Positions 17,156 to 24,623 of a stretch of DNA of 64,000 bases are shown one piece after another. The notes below the pieces were generated by a model. It did not search any database, was not told the DNA's origin, and worked only from the letters and a program-made list of their open reading frames with translations. Source of the stretch: an uncultured Deferribacterales bacterium. GTDB taxonomy: Bacteria; Chrysiogenota; Deferribacteres; Deferribacterales; Mucispirillaceae. The DNA lies in NCBI GenBank assembly GCA_947853665.1, contig CANTXF010000017.1:121510-185509 (forward strand), given 5' to 3'. Position 1 is the stretch's first letter; each line of letters opens with the position of its first letter. The position numbers and the translations under genes are program-made.

Positions 17156-17954
17156 CCCTTTCTCCCAGAATATGCCTTATGGCAATATTGGCCTGTATGT
17201 TCGCCGCGATTGCCGCCCTCGAAGCCATAAGCCCGGAGCCGGGGGCCGCCTCGTTCGTAAAATCGCCCACTATCACGCAGTTTTTCCCCAGCCTGCGGGT
17301 TTTGAAAAGCTCGTGGGAAAAAACTCCCGCTACGCCGGAGGCTCCTATTAAAAATGCTTCCGGCAGGCGTTTAAGTATTTCCGCAGCGAACATGGCCTTC
17401 GTTTCACTTTCGTCGAAACATTCCAGTATAACGCCGAACCCGGCGAAAATCTCCGCCGCGTTTTCTTCCGTTATTTTTATATCCGCCGTTTCCACCATTA
17501 CGGCCGGGTTTATGTTTTTTATTGCCCGCCGCAGGGCCTCCGTTTTTTTCATGCCTATCTGGGTTATGTCGTAATACTGGCGGTTAAGGTTTGAAGGCTC
17601 CACTATGTCGAAATCGACAAGCTTCAGGCGTCCTACCCCCATTCTGGCCATGGTAACGGCCGCGTTTGAGCCCAGCCCGCCCAGGCCAGCCACAGCCGCC
17701 GAGGCTTTTTTGAGCTTTTCGTATACCCCAGGCGTATGCCTGGCGGAAAGCATACATTCCAGCTCCCGCCCGGAAGGCGTTTCGCCTTTTTTTATCAATA
17801 CTATTTCGTCGCCGTTTTTTACCGCGTCCGTCTCTTTTGCCGGGAAGCCGTTTATTATTATAATGTCCGCTTCCGGCTTGAAGCGCCCTCTTACGGACGC
17901 TGCGGTCTCTCCCGGCAAAGCGTCCGCGGTTTCTGAATTAATCTTTATTTTCAT
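17148..17954 (-). CDS. thiF: ThiF adenylyltransferase with N-terminal ThiS-like domain
   Basis: 268 residues. Residues 1-63 form a short ubiquitin-like region (INSETADALPGETAASVRGR and IIINGFPAKETDAVKNGDE). The E1-like adenylating domain follows, with GLGGLGSNAAVTMARMGVG near 90 and the VDFDIVEPSNLNRQYY block carrying the ATP-contacting Asp/Asn/Arg residues. CxxC zinc pairs typical of MoeB are absent, which favours ThiF. It activates the ThiS C-terminus. The N-terminal fusion is known from some anaerobes, where it may mimic or dock the carrier. It overlaps comEC by 17 bases. Confidence 0.88.
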   Translation of the reverse strand: MKIKINSETADALPGETAASVRGRFKPEADIIIINGFPAKETDAVKNGDEIVLIKKGETPSGRELECMLSARHTPGVYEKLKKASAAVAGLGGLGSNAAVTMARMGVGRLKLVDFDIVEPSNLNRQYYDITQIGMKKTEALRRAIKNINPAVMVETADIKITEENAAEIFAGFGVILECFDESETKAMFAAEILKRLPEAFLIGASGVAGVFSHELFKTRRLGKNCVIVGDFTNEAAPGSGLMASRAAIAANIQANIAIRHILGERDE

Positions 17955-19659
17955 CGGGAAATATTATCCTGCCGTTATCCATTACCGCAGTTCCTCTGTC
18001 CGCAAGGGTTATTATTCCGCCGTCTTTCAGGGAGCTTTTATAAACCACGTGAAGCGCGCCGTCTGAAAGGTCCTTTCTGCGGACGGAGTTCGACCTTGTG
18101 TGATACACTACGGCGCAGTCTCCGTTTTTATCATTTACGCAGATGTTTGTAAACTTGTAACCGGTTTCTTTTACTCCGATATAAAGGTTTTCTCCGCCGA
18201 ATATCCTTATTGTTCCGTAATCGAAGGTTTTTACGCCGTATTTGGCGGCGTATGGAAGGAACGAATATCTGAAGGCGTTCAGCGAACCCTGATAAAATAT
18301 TTCTTTCCTGCTGTTTTGAAAGGCCATAAAGCCCTTGTTGGGGCCTGAAAGCGCCGGGAATATTATTTCCGGCGGTTTCTGGGCCGGATAGAAGATTATA
18401 AGCAGAGCCAGGGCGGAAAGCCATTTGTATCTGGAAAGGGCCGCTGCCGCCGTCCATATTACGCACAGAATAAGAGCCCAGAGAGGTATGCTCTTTAAAA
18501 CGAAACCGAAATACGTAAGCGAATAGATTTTACTTACGAGAAAGGCGGAAAAATCCTCTATCACAACTAGGGGCGCCGTGCATATTCCGGGAAAGGCTGC
18601 CGCCGCCATGGCGAAAAGTATATGCAGATATATGACCGGGGACATTATTATAGTGCTCAGTATGCTTAAATGATTTGTTGTGCCGAAAACGTAAAGCGAC
18701 AGCGGGGCCGTCAGCAGTGTGGCCGCCGTGCCCATTATAACTGCGGTTTTCAGGAAACCGGCGCCTCCTTCCATAAGGAATACTATTCCGAACACTGCGC
18801 CGAAGGAAAGGAGGAACGAAATATCAGTCAGGCTTCCCGGGGAGAAAAGCACGAAAAGAGCCGCCATAAAAAGCAGAAATCTTCTGCGGTCGGTTTTTAT
18901 ATCCGCTATGTAACATACGAGGCACACCGCGGCAAAAAGAGAGGCTCTGACGACCGTTACGGAAAACGCCCCGAATACGATAAGGGACGCGGCTCCCATA
19001 AGCGCCGCCGCGGAGCGCAGCTTTACCGGCAGGAAAAACAGAGCTGTCATAAATATGGCGGTAATTATGCCCACATGCATGCCGGACATGGCAAGCAGAT
19101 GGGCCAGGCCGGAAACCGTGTATTCGTCTCTTGTTTTTTCTCCTATGAAACGTCTGTCCCCGAAGATCAGCGCCTGAGCCATCAATACCCTGCCGCCGGA
19201 AGCGAAGAAAAGATGGCGGGACCTTTCATCCCTGAATTTCAGCAGCCCGGAAACGACCGGCAGGCGGTATATTCCGTATATCTTTTCCGCTTCGTAAACG
19301 GGCTTTGAAAACGGTTTCGAATTTTTGAGCTTAAATACGCCTGCAATCATATCGCCGGGAGCTACGGAAACGGTTTTTTCCAGATGCAGGCGGGCTCCTC
19401 CCGTTTTTACGGAAATCATGTTTTTGTATTCCGTTACGTCGGTCGCCACGTAAAAGTGGGGCGAAACGGCCGCGGCCGCCAGAAACAGAGCCGCGCCTGT
19501 AAAATTCATAGGCCTTTTGAAAAATATCATAAAAAGAGCGGCTCCCGATACTGCGTAAAGGGGAGGGCAAAACCCGTAAGAAGCCCCGGCCGCCGCTGCC
19601 AGCGCGAAGAACACCGGCGTTTTTCCGTAGGAGAATATCTTTTTCCCGATATTTTTCAT
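17938..19659 (-). CDS. comEC: ComEC/Rec2-family membrane protein lacking the metallo-beta-lactamase domain
   Basis: 573 residues. The hydrophobic centre (about 160-420) holds the ComEC competence signature, LAHLLAMSGMHVGIITAIFM, followed by many helices that form the DNA-uptake channel in naturally competent bacteria. The N-terminus has two or three helices and a beta-rich DUF4131-like part. The C-terminal 140 residues are soluble but show no HxHxDH metal motif, so the nuclease-like domain found in long ComEC proteins is missing or unrecognisable. Competence is not shown by this alone. It heads the thiF-thiS run and is divergent from lpxC. Confidence 0.82.
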   Translation of the reverse strand: MKNIGKKIFSYGKTPVFFALAAAAGASYGFCPPLYAVSGAALFMIFFKRPMNFTGAALFLAAAAVSPHFYVATDVTEYKNMISVKTGGARLHLEKTVSVAPGDMIAGVFKLKNSKPFSKPVYEAEKIYGIYRLPVVSGLLKFRDERSRHLFFASGGRVLMAQALIFGDRRFIGEKTRDEYTVSGLAHLLAMSGMHVGIITAIFMTALFFLPVKLRSAAALMGAASLIVFGAFSVTVVRASLFAAVCLVCYIADIKTDRRRFLLFMAALFVLFSPGSLTDISFLLSFGAVFGIVFLMEGGAGFLKTAVIMGTAATLLTAPLSLYVFGTTNHLSILSTIIMSPVIYLHILFAMAAAAFPGICTAPLVVIEDFSAFLVSKIYSLTYFGFVLKSIPLWALILCVIWTAAAALSRYKWLSALALLIIFYPAQKPPEIIFPALSGPNKGFMAFQNSRKEIFYQGSLNAFRYSFLPYAAKYGVKTFDYGTIRIFGGENLYIGVKETGYKFTNICVNDKNGDCAVVYHTRSNSVRRKDLSDGALHVVYKSSLKDGGIITLADRGTAVMDNGRIIFPDENKD

Positions 19660-19795
19660 AAACCATAATAACTCTTTTTGCTGAAAGGTTATATAAATAT
19701 GATAATGTTGTTAAAAAAATACATGCTTTTCCCTACTTGTATACGTTCCGATACACTTGTTTTTAAATTTTTTCTTGATTATCAATGATTTACTA

Positions 19796-19812
19796 TTGGC
19801 ATAAAATTTGCT
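19796..19812 (+). promoter_or_regulatory. Sigma-54-like promoter upstream of lpxC
   Basis: TTGGCATAAAATTTGCT has the invariant GG (19798-19799) and GC (19810-19811) separated by exactly 10 bases, and matches the TGGCA and TTGCT halves of the -24/-12 consensus. It lies 63 bases before the lpxC start in an AT-rich 208-base gap (19667-19874). The perfect palindrome TTGATTATCAA (19775-19785) sits about 10 bases upstream. A chance match in AT-rich DNA is possible, as no enhancer-binding protein is encoded nearby. Confidence 0.45.
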
Positions 19813-19874
19813 AAATTATCTGCATAGTAAATTTGTTTTTAACCGGCAAAAGAAAAACCGCGAGGTAAATCAAA

Positions 19875-20771
19875 TTGCAGACGACGCTTACTAAACCGTT
19901 TAAAATAGAAGGAATAGGCCTCCACAGCGGAAAGACCTTTTCCGTGGACGTTCTGCCCGCCCCTGCTGATACGGGCATCAGATTCCGCAGAACCGACGTC
20001 CGCCACTGCGATTTCACCCGTATTACCCCTTATAACGTATCCTCTACCCAGCTTGCCACAACTATCGACTGCGGCGGCCTGCCTATAAGCACCATAGAGC
20101 ATTTGGCCGGTTCTTTTTACGGAGTAGGTGTGGATAACGCTTTTGTGGAGGTTTCAGGCCCGGAGGTGCCCATACTGGACGGCAGCGCGGCTCCCATAGT
20201 GGCCCTTATACTGGAAGCGGGCGTTTCCCGTCTGGATAAGCCCCGCAGAATACTTAAGGTAACAAGGCCCGTTTCCGTCGGGCTTGACGGCAAAACAGTG
20301 GAGATAGTTCCCTGCGACGGCTTTTCCATAAATTTTGAGCTGGACTACGCTCATCCGGTAGTAGGCAGGCAGATTTTCGACTACACTTTCGACGAAAGCT
20401 CTTTCGTATCGGAAATCGCTTTCGCGCGTACTTTCGGCTTTAAGCGCGAGGTGGACGCGCTCTGGTCCATGGGGCTTGCTAAGGGCGGGTCTCTTGAAAC
20501 GGCCGTGGTAATAGACGACGGCGGCGTGCTTAACCCCGGAGGGCTTAAAGCCCCCGACGAATTCGTGCGCCATAAAATTTTGGATATGTTCGGGGATCTT
20601 TCTCTCATAGGTTACAGGCTTATGGGAAGGATAACGGCCGTTAAGTCCGGCCATCAGGTGAATAATATTTTCGCCAGGGCCCTTCTTGAAGCTTCCAACA
20701 GCTATGAAATAATAGAAAGCCCGGGAAAGAGCCCCGTTTCCGGCGCGGAAGAGCAGCGGGCCATAGCGTAA
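19875..20771 (+). CDS. lpxC: UDP-3-O-acyl-N-acetylglucosamine deacetylase
   Basis: 298 residues from a TTG start with GAGGT about 8 bases upstream. LpxC is the zinc-dependent, committed step of lipid A synthesis, so the organism makes an outer membrane with LPS. Seen are TLTKPFKIEGIGLHSGKTFS at the N-terminus, the first zinc His in STIEHLAGSFYGVGVDNAF near 75, FARTFGF near 178, the HKILDMFGDLSL zinc motif near 233, and the catalytic His in KSGHQVNN near 258. The weak TTG start fits an enzyme whose level must be kept low. It ends at a CCTTTTA/TAAAAGG palindrome (20775-20791). Confidence 0.97.
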   Translation: MQTTLTKPFKIEGIGLHSGKTFSVDVLPAPADTGIRFRRTDVRHCDFTRITPYNVSSTQLATTIDCGGLPISTIEHLAGSFYGVGVDNAFVEVSGPEVPILDGSAAPIVALILEAGVSRLDKPRRILKVTRPVSVGLDGKTVEIVPCDGFSINFELDYAHPVVGRQIFDYTFDESSFVSEIAFARTFGFKREVDALWSMGLAKGGSLETAVVIDDGGVLNPGGLKAPDEFVRHKILDMFGDLSLIGYRLMGRITAVKSGHQVNNIFARALLEASNSYEIIESPGKSPVSGAEEQRAIA

Positions 20772-20836
20772 GGACCTTTTATTATAAAAGGCTTCCAAAT
20801 ATATTTATTTTGCTGTAAATTATAAAAAGACGCCTT

Positions 20837-21913
20837 ATGTCCGGCGCAGCTTTACAGGGGAATATATTAGTGAAGCCTTTTGATACCGATAAAAGAGTTT
20901 CTTTCGGCGAAGCCGTTGAGTTATACGAAAACGGAGATATTCTGGAGCTTGGAGCCATGGCCGACGAACGGCGCAGGCTGCTGCACCCTGATAATACGGT
21001 CGCTTTCGTTATAGACCGCAATATAAACTATACCAATATCTGCACCTGCGGATGCAGGTTCTGCGCTTTCTACCGGGATAAAAACTCCCCGGACTCCTAT
21101 GTTCTTTCAAAGGACGTTCTTGCGGAAAAAATACGCGAGACCCTGGATCTCGGAGGCACCCAGATACTTTTGCAGGGCGGCCTCCACCCGGATTTCAAAA
21201 TAGATTTTTACGAAGATATGCTCAGGTTTATGAAAACCTTTCCCGTATGGCTCCACGCTTTCTCCCCGCCGGAAATAACCCATATAGCCAGGCAGAGCGG
21301 CCTTACCCTTAAAGATACCATAGAGCGGCTGCGTGCCGCCGGGCTCGATTCCATACCGGGCGGCGGGGCGGAAATCCTTGACGACGAGGCAAGGCGCAGG
21401 GTAAGCCCCAATAAGATAAATTCCGCCCAGTGGCTTGCGGTTATGGAGGAGGCCCACGCCCAGGGCATGAAAACCACCGCTACCATGATGTTCCGCAAAA
21501 AGGATACGGCGGAGATGATAGTGGGCCATTTCGACAAGATAAGGAGCCTTCAGGACAGGACGGGAGGCTTCACGGCTTTCATACCCTGGCCTTTTCAGCC
21601 GGGAAACAGCGAGCTTGACGACGAAAAGGTTACCCCGCTGGAATATCTGCGGGTCTTAGCCCTTGCCAGAATATACCTTGACAACGTTCCAAATATTCAG
21701 GTCTCATGGGTCACCCAGGGTGAGAAGGTGGCCCAGACGGCCCTTTATTTCGGCGGAAACGATTTCGGCAGCGTTATGATAGAGGAAAACGTGGTCGCGG
21801 CGGCGGGAGCCAGGTTTCGTCTTAAAACTGAAGAAATAATAGGCATAATAAGAGCCGCCGGATTCAGCCCGGCGGTGCGCAACATGGAATACGGAATAAT
21901 ATCGCGGCCCTGA
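20837..21913 (+). CDS. mqnC: Cyclic dehypoxanthine futalosine synthase
   Basis: 358 residues, a radical SAM enzyme. It cyclises dehypoxanthine futalosine in the alternative (futalosine) menaquinone pathway. The CX3CX2C cluster site is Cys69, Cys73, Cys76, in a CTCGCRFCAFYR context. Supporting blocks are GGTQILLQGGLHPD near 114, HAFSPPEI near 140, and GLDSIPGGGAEIL near 168, the last separating MqnC from MqnE. Other mqn genes are not in the window. Menaquinone would be the acceptor for both GlpABC and the Hyb hydrogenase encoded later. Confidence 0.93.
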   Translation: MSGAALQGNILVKPFDTDKRVSFGEAVELYENGDILELGAMADERRRLLHPDNTVAFVIDRNINYTNICTCGCRFCAFYRDKNSPDSYVLSKDVLAEKIRETLDLGGTQILLQGGLHPDFKIDFYEDMLRFMKTFPVWLHAFSPPEITHIARQSGLTLKDTIERLRAAGLDSIPGGGAEILDDEARRRVSPNKINSAQWLAVMEEAHAQGMKTTATMMFRKKDTAEMIVGHFDKIRSLQDRTGGFTAFIPWPFQPGNSELDDEKVTPLEYLRVLALARIYLDNVPNIQVSWVTQGEKVAQTALYFGGNDFGSVMIEENVVAAAGARFRLKTEEIIGIIRAAGFSPAVRNMEYGIISRP

Positions 21914-21934
21914 CAGCGGGCGGGGAATTGTATA

Positions 21935-23074
21935 TTGCATAAAAAGCTGCTTGAGATTCTGCTTGAAATTTCTGAGAAGATGAACGACACGGAGGATATA
22001 GACGAGCTTCTTTCCTCCATCGTCAAAATATCCAACGAGTACGTAAAGGCCAGGCGCATATCCGTCATGCTTAAAGACGGCGGCGAGCTTGTTATGCGGG
22101 CTTACACCGGGTTTGCTCCGACTCTTGAGCGCATACCCTTGGGAGAAGGGATAGCCGGGCGCGTTGCGGAGACCGGGGAGGAGATTCTCGTAAACGGCGG
22201 CAGCGTTTCCGACGTCGGCGAATACGGCGGGGCCTCCGCTTTTATGTGCGTTCCCATGAGGATACGCGGGGATATTATCGGGGTTATCAGCTTTACCAAT
22301 AAGCCGGACGACTATTTCCACGAAGACGATGTGGCTATCGCCAGATATATCGCGGCCCAGTGCGCCCTTGCGGCGGACAGGCACGTTCTCCATATACAGA
22401 AGCGTATGAGCGACAACCTGCGTATAATAGGCATGCTGAAATCCTCCGTAGCCCACGATATAGCAAACCTTTTAGGCGTGGTGGAGGTGTATCTGGGGCT
22501 TCTTGAGAGCGAGGTTCCCAAAAGCCCTCAGATAAACGAGTATTTTGAAGACATATACACGGAGCTTAAAAGGGTAAGCGGCCTTGCCACCGATATGCTG
22601 GATTATTCCAAAGAAAAGCTTAAGCTCAATAAGGTAAAATTTCCCGTATCCGCACTTGTTGATACGCTTAAACGCCATAACAGGCTGCTTGTCAAGGATA
22701 CGGATATAAGCATAGAATACAGGCTGAGAGACGCTTTTGAAATGACCGCGGATAAGGACAGGCTTTTCCGCGTGCTTTTCAACCTTATAAACAACGCCAT
22801 AGACGCCTTAAACGGCAGAGGCAGGATAGTTTTTAAAGTAAACCGCAGCGGACGGGACGCGGTGTTTATGGTAATGGACAACGGAAAGGGAATAAAAAAG
22901 GAAAACATAAAAATGCTTTTCAGCCCGTTTTTCACTTCCGGCAAAATAAAGGGCACCGGCCTGGGGCTTGCGGTGGTGGACGAGATAGTAAGGGCCCACG
23001 GGGGCCGGGTGTCCGTCCGCTCCCGGGAGGGAAGCTACACGTGTTTTCTTATCAGGATACCGATAGATGGATAA
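21935..23074 (+). CDS. Cytosolic GAF-domain sensor histidine kinase
   Basis: 379 residues from a TTG start with GGGGAA upstream. There is no membrane segment. A GAF domain spans about 10-150, ending in HEDDVAIARYIAAQCALAAD. The dimerisation/phosphoacceptor helix has His174 in SVAHDIANLLG. The ATPase domain has the N box (NLINNAIDAL near 244), DNGKGI (G1) and GTGLGLAVVDEIVRAHGG (G2). No response regulator is adjacent; the 3' end overlaps the DUF342 gene by 8 bases, so the two may work together. The signal is unknown. Confidence 0.88.
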   Translation: MHKKLLEILLEISEKMNDTEDIDELLSSIVKISNEYVKARRISVMLKDGGELVMRAYTGFAPTLERIPLGEGIAGRVAETGEEILVNGGSVSDVGEYGGASAFMCVPMRIRGDIIGVISFTNKPDDYFHEDDVAIARYIAAQCALAADRHVLHIQKRMSDNLRIIGMLKSSVAHDIANLLGVVEVYLGLLESEVPKSPQINEYFEDIYTELKRVSGLATDMLDYSKEKLKLNKVKFPVSALVDTLKRHNRLLVKDTDISIEYRLRDAFEMTADKDRLFRVLFNLINNAIDALNGRGRIVFKVNRSGRDAVFMVMDNGKGIKKENIKMLFSPFFTSGKIKGTGLGLAVVDEIVRAHGGRVSVRSREGSYTCFLIRIPIDG

Positions 23075-24623
23075 GTTAAAATTTGCCGACGGCCGCTCGG
23101 CCGAAAAGGTGCGGGACACTTTAAACAAAGTGTACGGCCTGCGCTCCAACGAATATACTGTCAGCGATTTTGAGGACGGCGCCTATATTGTTACTTTAAC
23201 CTGTCCCGATAAGATGATGGATTCAAAGGTCGTCATATCCACGGACGGCGGGGCCTATCATGGTTATCTTAACTGCTATCCTTCCGTCAACGGCGGCAAA
23301 ATGCATACCTATGAGGAAATACTCTCCTACCTGGCGGAGGAGGGCGTGGTGCTGAACCTGGACGAAGCCAAGGTAAAAGAGTGCTTCGACCGTTTCGCCG
23401 AGGGCGACGTTATAGAAAACGTCCTTATCGCCGAAGGTGTGGAGCCCATACCCGGCAGAGACGCCGAAATCGTGGTCCATTTCGGAAAATCCGAAAGGCG
23501 CCCCAAAATGACTTCCGGCGGAAAGATAGATTATAAAAATCTGGATAATATAATCATGGTCCGCAAGGGAGACGTGCTGCTTACCAAAAAACCGGCGTCT
23601 CCCGGCGTAAGGGGCATGAACATAAAGCGGGAGGAAGTCGTCCCCATCCCCGGCAAGGATTACGTTATACTGGTTTCGGACGGGGCCACCGTAAACGAGA
23701 CCGGCACAGTATATACCGCCATGATAGACGGCTATGTGGATTATAACGGCAAGAAGCTGGGCGTATATCCCGTATATGTGGTTAAGAAGGACGTGGATTA
23801 TTCCGTCGGCAACATAAAGTTCAACGGCTCCGTGCACGTATGCGGCGACGTGCTTTCCGGCTTTAAAATAGAGGCGGATAAGCATATTCTTGTGGACGGT
23901 ATATGTCAGGACTGTGAACTTATCGCAAGGGGCAACGTCATACTCAAGACCGGCATAAAAAGCTCCGGCTCCGGGTTTGTCAAGGCCGGCGGCTCCGCCG
24001 TTATAGGGTACGCGGAAAAAGCCAGGATTCACGCGAGGGAAGATATAGAGCTGCGGAAATACGCCTTTAACTGCGAGCTTTTCGCCGGCAACAATATAGA
24101 GGCCGTTTCCGGCGAGGGCATAATAGCCGGCGGCACGGTAAGGGCTTTTTCCTCCGTTTCCATAAAACAGCTTGGGACTCAGGGCAACTCCAAATTCAAC
24201 GTGATAGCAGGCTCCAGATATTATATAGAGTTCGAGCTGGAGCGGCTGAGGCGCGAGCAGCAGAGGATAAGGGAGACCCTTGAGCAGATAGATAAGGCCC
24301 TTTCCCAGTTCGACCTTTCCAGGGATAAGATACGCAGCCACCCGAAAGTGCAGAAAATGCTCGAGGTAAAAGGCTCTCTGGAAAGCCTCGTTCAGGACCT
24401 GGGAGAAAGGGAGGACGGCCTCATAAAGGATAACAAGGCCAAAAACCCTAAAATAAAAGTAAAGGAAAAAGTTTTTGAAGGCGTTACCGTGATGTTTTTC
24501 AACGTGGCTTCAGTCATCAGGGAACCTATGAACAACGTGGTGTTCTATCTTGACGAGAAGTACAGCGAAGTCGCGTGGGTAAGCCTAAAGGATATAAACT
24601 CCATTGAAACAGACGATGCCTGA
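23067..24623 (+). CDS. DUF342/FapA-like protein
   Basis: 518 residues, soluble. The middle (about 130-390) is a repetitive, glycine-rich right-handed beta-solenoid of the DUF342/FapA type, with blocks such as IKFNGSVHVCGDVLSGFKIE and ARGNVILKTGIKSSG. A long charged coiled coil (about 385-455) follows, and a small beta domain ends the protein. FapA in Vibrio helps polar localisation of the flagellar protein FlhF, which makes its presence upstream of a flagellar supercluster suggestive, though other DUF342 proteins have no known role. It overlaps both neighbours. Confidence 0.8.
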   Translation: MDKLKFADGRSAEKVRDTLNKVYGLRSNEYTVSDFEDGAYIVTLTCPDKMMDSKVVISTDGGAYHGYLNCYPSVNGGKMHTYEEILSYLAEEGVVLNLDEAKVKECFDRFAEGDVIENVLIAEGVEPIPGRDAEIVVHFGKSERRPKMTSGGKIDYKNLDNIIMVRKGDVLLTKKPASPGVRGMNIKREEVVPIPGKDYVILVSDGATVNETGTVYTAMIDGYVDYNGKKLGVYPVYVVKKDVDYSVGNIKFNGSVHVCGDVLSGFKIEADKHILVDGICQDCELIARGNVILKTGIKSSGSGFVKAGGSAVIGYAEKARIHAREDIELRKYAFNCELFAGNNIEAVSGEGIIAGGTVRAFSSVSIKQLGTQGNSKFNVIAGSRYYIEFELERLRREQQRIRETLEQIDKALSQFDLSRDKIRSHPKVQKMLEVKGSLESLVQDLGEREDGLIKDNKAKNPKIKVKEKVFEGVTVMFFNVASVIREPMNNVVFYLDEKYSEVAWVSLKDINSIETDDA

